From the NCBI GenBank assembly GCA_023313575.1, contig JAJTTP010000013.1, positions 372,001 to 436,000 of the forward strand: a stretch of DNA of 64,000 nt, in the 5' to 3' direction. Positions 10,186 to 20,849 of the stretch are shown piece after piece (the stretch's first letter is position 1; each line of letters starts with the position of its first letter). The translations under genes were made by a program, and so were the position numbers. This DNA comes from Eutypella sp. D-1 (lineage: Eukaryota; Ascomycota; Sordariomycetes; Xylariales; Diatrypaceae). A model generated the notes under the pieces. That model made no database searches. It was not told where the DNA came from and saw only the letters and a program-made list of their open reading frames with translations.

Positions 10186-12631
10186 CTAATCTGAATCATC
10201 ATCGTCCTCCCGGTTGGGACTACCCCTAGGATGCTCAGTCGGCATATCATCCCTTTTCCCACCCCGACTACGCTTCACCTGCCTCGACAGCTCGTCCTGG
10301 CTTTCTGCCATGTCAATAGCACCGAAGCCAGCAACCAAATCCCGAACATAAAAGGACTCATCCGCCATGCTCTTGACATATGATCCAGCAAGAGTATCGG
10401 TCACCATCAACTTTATCACGAGGTCCTCCCTCTTCTGGATGATGCGATGTAGCTTCTTGAACACTTTATCGGCATCCCCCTCGCGTCCCGAAAGCCGCGA
10501 GAGAGAATCGATGACGAAGAAGACCATATCATCCTTCGGAAGGGACAAGATCAGCGCCGATAGCAATCGGAGACCATCTTTGAGACTCGACCTCGCTTGA
10601 GAAAGGAACTCCTTTCCTAGTGAGGAAACATCCACTGAGGGTCTATGTGCAGCGATGAACTGAAGAAGCTGGCCATTGAGGCTCTTTACCAGCGCAGTTG
10701 GGCCTGACCTGCTCTCTGAAGGAGACTCATTGTTTCTGTGCATAGCGAAGAAAGCCAGCACGGGAAATTGGTTGGCGCTCTGGACTGTCGCCACGAACAA
10801 TGCACTGTCGAAGGAGAGCGGGTTGCAGAGGGAGGAAGGCGGGGTTTGAAGGTTGATCTCGATCGTTTTTGATCGTCCCTCCTCAAGCCAGGCCTTGAAC
10901 TGATCCGAGTTCAGGATAAACTGGGCAATGTTTTTCTCGTCCGGTTCGAGCTGTTCGATATGCTCGAGGCAGTCCTTCATATCCACCTCGGGGTCATAGC
11001 AAATGCCTTCCAGCCGCTTACACCACCTATTTGCGATCTTTGTATTGCTCTTTTGCCGAGAATGAACAGATACGGTTTCCTTCTCTCCCTTCCGAAGCAA
11101 GACCTCCTCTATATCGACTATGCGACCAGTTCATTAGCGAACAGGTCTTCAAGACAGCCCCAGGTGGGGGGAGGGTGGCTCGATGACAGTAAAACCAACC
11201 TTCTCCAGTTTTGGCATTGAAATTCGGGTTGCTAGTACACAGCCGGTATAAGGCATCTTGGATAGCCAGCACTTGGGGACCGACTGCTTGCACGGTTTCG
11301 TCTGTAACTTGGGCAGCAGCGAATAATTCCATGGTACCTATTCCAAGTCGACTTAGGTTAGCGATAATACCTCATGGTTCAGTGACTTAGTCCGCTTACG
11401 TTCATACTGTTCCTTCTGTAAAGCCAAAGCACGTTTCACGTCGCTGATGCATAATTCTATCCTACCCAACCTTTCCTGAGCACACACATCCACCTCCGTC
11501 TGGAACTCCTGCATTCGACTCTGTAGCTCTGCTAGAGCATCAGGCACGCTTGTGTTCTGTTCGTGGTCGGTATCGTCACCTCGTTCGGCTGCGATACCTC
11601 CATCTGCTGCCTTTTTCTTCCGGCGGTTTGACTTAGAGTGTATCAAGGAACTAATACCTCTCTTGAATCTTTCTGTCTTTTCAGCTAGCCTTGCTGTAAG
11701 GTGTCAGCTGAGTCTTTTCTTGGGGATCATATGGGTAAGGGGGCTCTATAGGTTACCTACTTTTCCAGGAGCTTGTGAGTTGATCTATGATGCTGGTCAG
11801 CGCAACGAAAATGGCAACCATAACAGCATCTACGCGCAAGTGTAGCTGAGGGGAGGCGTGATGAATGTCCGATAGGCGCTGAATCGTCTCGAGCTTCTCT
11901 GGGATCTCGGATAAGAAGCTGTGGATCTGTTCTCGTTGCTCGGCATGATCCTCTACAGCCTGTTCAAAAGAGGGAACGAGACACGTAAGCCATGGATAGC
12001 ACGCTCGCTAAAGCCTACGGGGGATCTTACAGCCATGATCAACGAGAACCCTCCAGATATCACGGAGCCATAGATGTCGCTTGGGAGCATAGCGAGGATA
12101 GCTTCGATGACATCTCTGTTGTCTTCCACTCTCCGATAGCATCTTCGAATGAAACTCTTGCACGAGCCAGTCTTGGAATCGTCCCCCTGGCCCTCTCCTA
12201 GCTTATTTATGATCCCGAGTATGTCGTTTATGGTGAAGGCATCGGGATTTTCAATCGATATTTCGAGTTGAGAATCTACCTTCCTTCTTTTCAGGGTATC
12301 AACAAACCTTCGCAGTGTTTGACGGAACTGTGCTATGCTTTTTCTAGACTGTTCGTAGCATCTCTCATGACTGGGAATTTTGAAACTAGTCAGCTAATCC
12401 CTATTTAAAATATGATTATTGGTAGATAGGGACCTACTCAAAGACCTCCCCCTTATAGGCAAATCTATCCATCTCTGTCACAAATTCTACACTGTCCTGC
12501 AAAGGCCTAATGTTCTGAGAAGAACTCCTGACCTGGAGTAGGGCTTCCAGATCTGCTCGCCTTTCGACAAACTCAGCTGCAGAATTGGTAAGGACTCTTT
12601 GACGCAAAACGATAGGGCTAGGAGTATCCAT
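10186..12631 (-). CDS. STAND/NLR-like protein with DUF7708-type helical domain and degenerate P-loop region
   Basis: Minus-strand exons are 12631-12438, 12370-12031, 11959-11761, 11693-11400, 11337-11200 and 11117-10186, giving 698 aa with all phases closing. Residues about 65-245 are helical (CYRRVEDNRDVIEAILAMLP, then IYGSVISGGFSLIMAAVE and SIIDQL) and resemble the N-terminal DUF7708-like domain of fungal STAND proteins. A basic linker with RRKKK and a predicted coiled coil (about 295-342) follow. The C-terminal half (about 480-660) looks like an NTPase fold. It has a hydrophobic-Asp Walker B-like stretch (VFFVID, 587-592) followed by SLSRLSG, but no GxxxxGK[ST] Walker A. The tail is charged (SRGGKRDD, then EDDDDSD). 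Such proteins belong to fungal NLR-like repertoires, some in allorecognition; here this is inference. It is divergent from the AAA+ gene. Domain naming is from memory of the pattern. Confidence 0.65.
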
Positions 12632-13459
12632 TGTGCTTATGTCTTCATTTCAAACAGAATCTCCCTCCAAGTGAAATTACTGAAACCTTGCGAGTGAGTA
12701 GGAAGGCCGGCTAATTCCTTACATCTCTGCTCAGGAGAAGAGAAAGTTATCAGAATCCACTATCCCCTTCGTAACGTCGGGGCCTAAATTTCCCACCCTC
12801 CAGTCTTAAGAATGCCTAAGATCATGGAATTAAGCGGGTATTATTAGGGGGCGAAGTAGGGTAGCTTGCTTTCATGTCCAATGCCATCCGCCGGACACAA
12901 CGCCAAGCCTACATTTATATGGTATCCTAACCTTTCTAGGGAAGAGATTTTGTAGCAATACGTGTATTGCATTTCTCTTCCCAAGCTTTCCGCATTGAGA
13001 GAGACTCCGCGTTAGCCTCTGGGTACCGTGGTTATGTTATATGTACGTTTCACACCCTGCATCCTATACACTCAGGTCATTGGCTAGCAACGTGATATAA
13101 TTGGGCAAGGCACCCCACTAGGGGTAACGATACTACCCCCGAAAATGTGTTGTGCCCGCGCCCTCGTTATTTCCACAGAGGGACAGAGAGCTCTACATAC
13201 GATAGGTAGGTACATACCCAAGAGTTGTGACGGCCTTTTCCAATCCCCACTAATGTTTACATTGAATGATTGGCCGAGGTCCTACATGTAGATTTCAAAG
13301 ACTATAGGGTTATGAGAGGGGTAATCGCTCTCCAAAAGATGTCCACTCTTTCGTGAGTTTGGTTCATTGATCCTGTTCTCTACTTTGCACCAAAGGTTTC
13401 TTGTTGTTTCCTCTCATAATTGGCATTGGGTCCAGCGCCTTCATGGAACATCTCAGGAA
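12632..13459. promoter_or_regulatory. Divergent promoter region of the STAND-like and AAA+ genes
   Basis: An 828-bp gap separates the two start codons. It contains several CT-rich tracts near 12960-12990 and 13370-13415. A short upstream ATG at 13443, just ahead of the AAA+ start, opens a five-codon frame that stops at TGA 13461-13463, overlapping the chosen start at 13460, so a regulatory upstream ORF is possible. No recognised operator was seen. Confidence 0.5.
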
Positions 13460-16400
13460 ATGAATGCCACGGAACTGGCCGAAGGTATATTCTATGGCCC
13501 CATTAGAAAGAATATAAGAGTTTACTAACACTCACACCTTTAGGCTCCCGGTCTTCGTATAACGAGGACAGCCAGAGTGGCCCAAAAGAATCCCCGCTCG
13601 TTGAAAACCTCGAGGTTATTCCAGAATCAGCGGCCCCTGAAGACAGCGCTACTCCTAGTCGCAGCAAGGAGACGACTAGAGAAAGCATTGAATCCACCAA
13701 GTCCACAAAAGCCGTAGGAGACAAAGACGAAGATGACCAGCAAGACGTAGCAGGAAAAGTCGAAGGTGAGGAGAGAAGAAACATACTTTAAAGTCGGCCG
13801 ATCTATTCTTACTCGAATTCAGATGATAGTTCCGTGGGTCAAGTGAAGCTGGCCGAAACTAAGGGAGTTGCGATATATGCCCCCACACAAAGTCGTCTCC
13901 GAAAGCCCAGACGGAATTCGAGGGCGAAGAGGGTCAGAAAAAAGCAGGGCTCGAATCTTGTGAAAGGGCTCGTCGACTACCTCAAAGGCATTGAGGACCG
14001 GATGAAAAATCTGGAATCTGACACTCGAAACGTCGTGGATACGACGAATTTACCAGACAAGAACTCAGGAAAGGTCAAAGGCATCGAAGACCAGATTGAA
14101 AAGGTGAAACCTGACATCCCAGATACCACTTTACCAGAAAAGAACTCGGAGAAGAACCCGGATCAGCGTGATTACCAAGATGATCCCAAGATCTTCGGGG
14201 TGGACTCCGAAGCCAATAAGGTACCAATCGATATTTCTGTAAAGTTTTTTGATGCCACGAGTTACATGAATAGTCAAGGATGGTATAAGAAGGTACACAA
14301 GGATCAAACCAAGGCGGGTCAAACCAAGGCGGGAACCTTTATGTGCGGTCATGACAGGCAGCACCTCATCCGTGTCCTTTACCACAAGGTTCCACCTGAC
14401 GGCGCCAAGCCACAGGAAGGACCAGATCCAGAGCCACCGAGCCCGAACAACATTGAGGTTATTACTTTTGGCGTTTTCTCCGACGCAATCTCTGCATTCC
14501 TTGAGAAACATCATTTCAATGATTTAGGAGCTACCCGTAGTCGCATGATCGGTTTCGGGAAACCGTTCCGATCCTTCATGAGAATTCACCATCTTATCAG
14601 GAGGCAGCTCGAGAAACTCGAGCGTATATATGGGTGAGTTCTATCTCTCCGTGCTTGGATACGATTGTTAACGTCGTGAATGCATAGAAGGGTGTCTGCC
14701 AGTAGCGCTGATAAACCTCAGGCGACCACAAAGAGGTCATTCAATGAGACAACAAACACCGACGAGGCTCTTCCATTGCAACCTAAGGGCCATGATGAGG
14801 ATGATAAAACTGAGGCTTTCGATCAGGAAGCGGCTCTCCCTCACTTCCAAGTCTTGATCGATTTCGTTCACAAATATTTAGCCAATCAGATCCAACTCTA
14901 TGAACGTCTGCGCCAGGGAAAGGAGAAGCACATATCATTCGAAAACCTCTGGATGCTGTTTGATACCGGGGACACTATAGTCTGCCCAAGTCGCAGCCTT
15001 AAGGCACGTCTTCGAGTCAATGCCCTAAGATATAATACACAGGCCTACCGGGTGGTGGCTTCATCGGGGGGGATGCCGAAGACGTGGATATTTGGCCCAG
15101 AAAACTTCGCAGCAAAGAACGTGGATGATCGAACTGAACCCATCGCATCTAATAATACTCGCCGGAAGCTAAAGCCCGCGGTCAAAAGCTCGCCAGCACA
15201 TCCGAAAAACTTCCTGACAATGACCTACGGATACACAGCGTTGTATGTGTATTGCTACTATATTGACTACAACGGAGTTGAATTCGACGTGGTCTCCGAG
15301 GCCCTCGGGTTCAAACCTTTTGAGGGGCAAGCAGAAATTCGGAGTCTCCCAGCATATCCCGCATGTTACGAGTTGGATGTCCAGCTCTATGATCGGGGCA
15401 AAGTTTTCCTGGATGCCATAACTATCTCTTATATGCAACATGAAGGGCTGACGGTTGGTCCAGGTCGGCAGGAGGTACGTTCAATGAGGTATCATCCGCA
15501 CAACTAATTTAACCTATCTCACATGGCAACTTTAGATTAACGGCCCCGTCATTGTGGATTTCAAAGAAGCTTTCGACACGCCATATTACGGGACCATGCG
15601 GAAACCAACATTCTATTCTTTCGATTATTTAAAAATGGTAGATCATGATGAGACCAATTTAGAAGCCCGAGATATCTTCATGAACGCGGTATGCAATCAC
15701 AGGTGGTGCTGGGGATGCATGACGTATCCATATTTGGAGGTTCAGTCCCGTAGAAAGGCCGATGCCTGGCGAGATATCAGACTCGTATTGGGAAAGTACA
15801 AGAGCGAGGGGCTTAGAAGGGAAGGAGAACATGATCAGTTCATAAAGCTTATGGAGGCCAAAGACCTCATCAGAATACTTCCTGGAGAGATACCCGGCTT
15901 CGACCTCAGAACCAGGAGATGGTGTAGGTGCAAGTTCTCATTTCAAAGTTTCGGCATAATGGTGGGTTACTAAGACAACTATCTACAACAGTTCCTCTCC
16001 ACATCCGACAACTCAAGCCCATTCAGCAGGTCGATGGGTGGGATAAGCTGGTTCTGCCCCGAGGGCACCGAGAAATTGTGCAGGCAATGGTCGAGAATCA
16101 TACACAAGGGATTAAAGCTGACAAAGAGGGGGAAGTTGGAATGGATCTAGTCCAGGGCAAGGGTAAGTTATCGGAATTACCCGGTATCTCTATTTCCTTC
16201 TCTGATAGACTGTCAAGGGAGAGGATGTATAATCCTTCTGCATGGCGTTCCAGGAGTAGGCAAGACTTCTACGGCGGGTGAGTGTGCCAGTTAACCCAAA
16301 AACGGGCAGTCGCTAATTTGATCACAGAATGCGTCGCTAACTATACGAAGAAGCCACTGTATTCTATAACCTGTGGTAGGTTCAACCCCGTGATATCAAC

Positions 16401-17529
16401 TGCTAGAGTAAGATTGTATACTTAACCGCCTTGGAAAAATAGGCGATATCGGTCATACACCAGAGCTCGTGGAGAAAAATATGGACAGGCACTTCAAGCT
16501 AGCACATAGATGGGGGTGTGTGCTTTTACTAGACGAGGCAGATGTGTTCCTTGCTAAACGTGACGTGCGTTCCGATTCTCAGTCACTGGGGGATGTTTTG
16601 TAAAGCTGACCTTGTGTAGCAAAAAGATATTCTGAGGAATGGACTAGTTTCAGGTACGCTGCAATACTGACAAGATTTCTCCGCATTGTCTCTTTAGATC
16701 TATCACTGATATGCGCCTAGTATTTTTGCGGATCCTCGAATACTACCCTGGTATTCTGTTCCTGACTACGAATCGGGTGGGGGCCCTCGACGACGCATTC
16801 CGGTCCCGCTTACATTTGACCCTATATTACCCCAAGCTCAACCAGAAGCAAACACATAAGATCTTCAAGATGAACTTCGAGCGGATAGAAGAGATAAACA
16901 CTACCCGCGAGAAGAAAGGATTCCTTCCATTTTTATGCAATGAAGCCGACAAGAAGAAGATCATGAAGTGGTCAAAGGATAATTGGACCAAAGTGGGGTG
17001 GAATGGACGGCAGATTCGAAATGCATTTCAAACCGTCCTGTGTCTATCCGAATTCAGTTCCAAGAGGAAGAACGGCAAGACCCCGGAGCTACTAATCACC
17101 AAGAGGCTTTTCGCCATTGTGGCCAATGCCTCCATCCAGTTCAACGAGTACCTGCTAGCGACACATGGGGCAGACGAAGAGAAGGTGGCAAAACGCGAGT
17201 ATGTGCGGGCTATGAACTGGGCACCCTCACCCGAGCTCGCGTTCCCAGGATTTGCAAAGGATGCCCCAGGAATCTCATCGTCATCGTCGTCGTCGTCGTC
17301 ATCTTCGTCTTCATCATCGTCAGACAGCAGCAGTGAGTCAGGATCAGAGAGTGGCTCGGACGACTCTGATGAGTCCGACAAGGAAAAGAAGAGTAGGAAG
17401 AAAAAGAAGGAAAAGGCCAAAGGCAGCCAGGGATCGAAGAAGGGCAGCAAGAAGAGCAAGTCGTCTGGGAAGTCGGGGAAGTCGGAGAAGAAGGTTAAGG
17501 AGAAGAAAGAGGACACCGAGTCTGATTAA
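13460..17529 (+). CDS. AAA+ ATPase with DUF7025-type region and Ser/Lys-rich C-terminal tail
   Basis: Eleven exons: 13460-13484, 13544-13765, 13823-14633, 14688-15474, 15536-15923, 15992-16162, 16209-16277, 16328-16375, 16443-16564, 16620-16653 and 16721-17529, giving 1161 aa; every phase closes. Residues 1-250 are acidic, charged low complexity. About 530-640 (GYTALYVYCYYIDYNG..., then GFKPFEG) match the DUF7025 region that precedes the ATPase in a large fungal AAA+ group. The ATPase core has Walker A GVPGVGKT (814-821), Walker B VLLLDEAD (867-874), sensor FLTTNR (906-911) and the arginine-finger segment DDAFRSR (916-922), so it should be catalytically competent. The tail has a run of about 16 Ser, an Asp/Glu/Ser stretch, then a Lys-rich end. 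The family acts as a hexameric remodeller or chaperone; substrate and location are unknown. It is the last gene before the transposon island. Confidence 0.85.
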
Positions 17530-17940
17530 GGCTGAAAATTCCCCCCGAGGTGGGGAGAGGAATACGCACTTCTTCATTCAGTTTACATGTAGTTAACTTT
17601 ATTCGCTCGTTACGACCAACATTATCCACGGTAGTTTTCTTAGCCGTCAATTTATGATTTATGTCCAGGACGAAAGCAATAACAATTAGCCATTTAATTT
17701 TAGGCGGTTTACCAAGACAGTATGTCATGGTTAAGGTAGAACAGAAGTGATTACGGTTGCTATAACGATAGCCATTATGTCTGAAAGGGTAGGGTTCCAC
17801 AAGCATTCGACTTCTACCCATAGTGCCCAGGTATTTATCTAGTAGTAACTTTATTTTGGTTATATTTTAAATGATTAGGGGTAAATAGGGGTTAGGACCC
17901 ACCTTTTTTTAAACTTGGCCCAGGCGCCCTTTTATAATGC
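17530..17940. other. 3' flank of AAA+ gene and transition to AT island
   Basis: About 0.4 kb of intermediate composition, presumably the 3' UTR of the AAA+ gene. The last GC-containing unique-looking bases are the ACTTGGCCCAGGCGCCC stretch near 17915-17931; beyond it composition drops abruptly. Confidence 0.6.
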
Positions 17941-18516
17941 CTTATAAAAAGGTGATTACTTTATTAATATTAAAAAGCTTTATTACTTTATACCGCTTTT
18001 AATAAAGTTAATAAAATTATTATAATATTATATAAATAATATAATAATACCGTATTAAATAAACTTATTTTAAACTTTAATATATTAAAACTTTTTATAA
18101 ATATTTAATATTTATTATTATAATATAATTATTTAATGTTTTAAAATTTTATTAATAAATATATATTAATAATTAAAATAATAATTATTTATAATTAATA
18201 AAAATACCGATCGTAATTTATAGTTAAAATAATTACTTATTTAATTATAACGTTATAATATTATAAAAAAATAATAGCTCGGGGAATTAAATTAAAAATT
18301 CGGAAATTTTTATAAATATTTAAAATAATATAATTAAAATTATTATTAATAATATTATACGGTTAAACGCGTTAATAATTAACGTTAATAAAATTTTAAA
18401 ATTTTTAAATAATAAAGATTAACCCGAAACGCGGTTACCGGTAATGCCGGCGCCGGTAATAACGGTAACGGCACCGATTAAAAAAATACTTTTACCGGTT
18501 TTTAATAAGTTAATAC
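17941..18516. repeat. Unassigned AT-rich repeat at island edge
   Basis: About 0.58 kb between the gene edge and the first solo LTR. It is strongly AT-rich except for a GGTAAT/GGTAAC-rich patch at about 18430-18470. No second copy was recognised in the window; probably a transposon remnant. Confidence 0.4.
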
Positions 18517-18945
18517 ATGTTATAACCTGGCTAGGTCATTGGGCCCAAATAGGATTGGCACAAATAATCCCTAACCATGGCACTGGAAGGGACATATACG
18601 ATAAAATAAGCCATATTTGGGTCACGTGATAAAAAGGATAACCTGGATAACCCAGCTATCCTAATGATTTTAAATAGCTTGGATAACTTAGCTATTTTAA
18701 CGATTTAATATTTAATATCATATTTTAATATCAGGAATAAAAAATATAAATAATATATAGCTATATTTATTACCTTTTTTTTAAATAATTTTTAAGCTTA
18801 TTAGCTTATAATATAACTTAATTACTTAAAGCATCTTTTTTTTTATTATTATTAAACGTGATTATTTATTGCTTAAAACTTTAATACTTTTATTAATATA
18901 AACCTTTCGACTGGACTAATAGTTAGGAATAAACCAGCCGTTATA
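18517..18945 (+). repeat. Solo LTR A (Gypsy family, U3 type I)
   Basis: A 429-bp LTR begins TGTTATAACCTGGCTAGG and ends CCAGCCGTTATA (CACA decayed to TATA). It is flanked by a perfect 5-bp duplication ATACA (18512-18516 and 18946-18950). No internal sequence is attached, so it is the product of recombination between the two LTRs of an insertion. It is one of the least mutated LTRs at its left end. Confidence 0.9.
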
Positions 18946-19137
18946 ATACATAATAATAATAATAATGTTAAATATTTTTAAACGGTATAATTAATTTATA
19001 CCGTCCGGTAATTATTAATAAAGTAAATAATAAAATAAATTATTATATTAAAATTATTTAATTTTTTAAAATATTAAAAATATAAACTGAACGGTTTAAT
19101 AATATTAAATTTAAATAAATAAAACCGTATTTTTTAA

Positions 19138-19570
19138 TATAACGGCTGGTTTATTCCTAACTATTAATCCAGTCGAGGGGTTTATGTTAGCAGGAATGTT
19201 AAGAGTTTTAAATAATAAATAATTACGTTTAATAATAATAAAACAAAAAGCGTTTTAAATAATTAAATTATATTATAAGCTAATAAGTTTAAAAATTATT
19301 TAAAAAAAAGGTAATAAACATAGTTATATATTATTTATATCTTTTATTTTTAATATTAAAATATATGGTTATTATTAAATCGTTAAGATCGTATTTAAGT
19401 ATAATAATTTAATATTATTAAAATTATTATCGATTTAACCGATCCTTTTTAATTATATAACGCGTATGGCTTATTTTAATGTGGCTGTTTTTTTTTTATA
19501 AAACTTAAGTTAGGGATTTTTCTTTATTATGTTAGCCCCACTCGGCCTAATCGCCCGACCGGTTATAATA
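19138..19570 (-). repeat. Solo LTR B (Gypsy family, U3 type II)
   Basis: A 433-bp LTR in reverse orientation with perfect 5-bp duplication TTTAA on both sides (19133-19137 and 19571-19575). Its U3 end reads, on the minus strand, TATTATAACCGGTCGGGC, the type II variant shared with Gypsy-1 and solo LTR E. Only 192 bp separate it from LTR A. Confidence 0.9.
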
Positions 19571-20419
19571 TTTAAACTTAAAAAAATTTAAAATCGTTTA
19601 ATAAACGTTATAATATTATATTATTTATAATTTAATAAAATAACGTTATTAATAAACGGTAATTTCCGTAACGTTAAAAATTATATTATACGTTTTAATA
19701 AATATTATTTATTAACCGTAATACTTATTATAATAAATAAACTTTAATTTATTTATTATAAATTTATTTATTTAATATTTAATTAATATTTTATAATCGG
19801 GGAAATATATAAATAACGGCTTATTTTATTAAAAAATTATATTATATATTTTAATAATTAAACGTGAAATTATTAAATAAAAAATTTATAAAACTTTAAA
19901 AATTATAATTTAATTTTATAATATAACCGCGTTATTTTATAGTTTAAAAATGACCGAAATAATAATAACGTTACCGGGCGTAACATAATTATTATAATTA
20001 CTTATTATGTTAATAAGTTTTATAATTAAATATAAAACTATTATTTTTAATTTTCGAACCGATAATTAAACCGTTAATTATATATAAAATCGGGAAAATA
20101 ATTATATTATAAACCGGTTAAAAAATAAATATTTAAATTATAATAAAAAGACGTATTAAGTTAAAAATTACTTATAAAAAATATAATTCCTTTACGATAA
20201 TTATAAGTTAATAAGTTAAAGAATTATATTAAAAAAACCTTTTATTATAATACCGGTAATAAAATTATTAAATTTATTAAAAATATTATTAAATAAGTTA
20301 TAAAACGAAAGTAATAAAATTAAACGTAAAATTTATTTTATTACCGATAATAATAATAATAAAAATCGGCATAACTTAATAAAAAGAAAGAAGAAATAAC
20401 GATTTTAATTATTATTATT
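19571..20419. repeat. Unassigned AT-rich stretch between LTRs
   Basis: About 0.85 kb with no open frame and no second copy recognised. It ends in ATT-repeat DNA that served as the Gypsy-1 target. Confidence 0.4.
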
Positions 20420-20849
20420 TATTATAACCGGTCGGGCCATTAGGCCGAGTGGGGCTAACATAATAAAAAAAGATCCCTAACTCCAGTTTTAAAGAAAAAA
20501 ATAGCCATATTAAAATAAGCCATATATGCTATACGATTAAAAAAGATCGGTTAAATCGATAATAATTTTAACGATATTAAATTATTATATTCGGATACGA
20601 TCTTAACGATTTAATAATAACCATATATTTTAATATTAGGAATAAAAGAAATAAATAATATATAATTACGTTTATTACTTTTTTTTTTAAATAATTTTTA
20701 AATTTATTAATTTATAATATAACGTAATTATTTAAAGCATTTTTATTATTATTATTAAACGTGATTATTTATTACTTAAAACCTTTAGCATTTTTATTAA
20801 CATAAACCTTTTAATTAAATTAATAATTAGGAATAAACCGGCCGTTATA
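20420..20849 (+). repeat. 5' LTR of Gypsy-1 (U3 type II)
   Basis: 430 bp. It begins TATTATAACCGGTCGGGCC and ends GCCGTTATA. It is the same LTR class as 26446-26874, from which it differs mainly by transitions. Confidence 0.9.

Noticed and set aside
18444..18629. 61-codon open frame at the island edge
   Set aside because: It runs across the boundary of solo LTR A, so it is a chance frame joining unrelated sequences.
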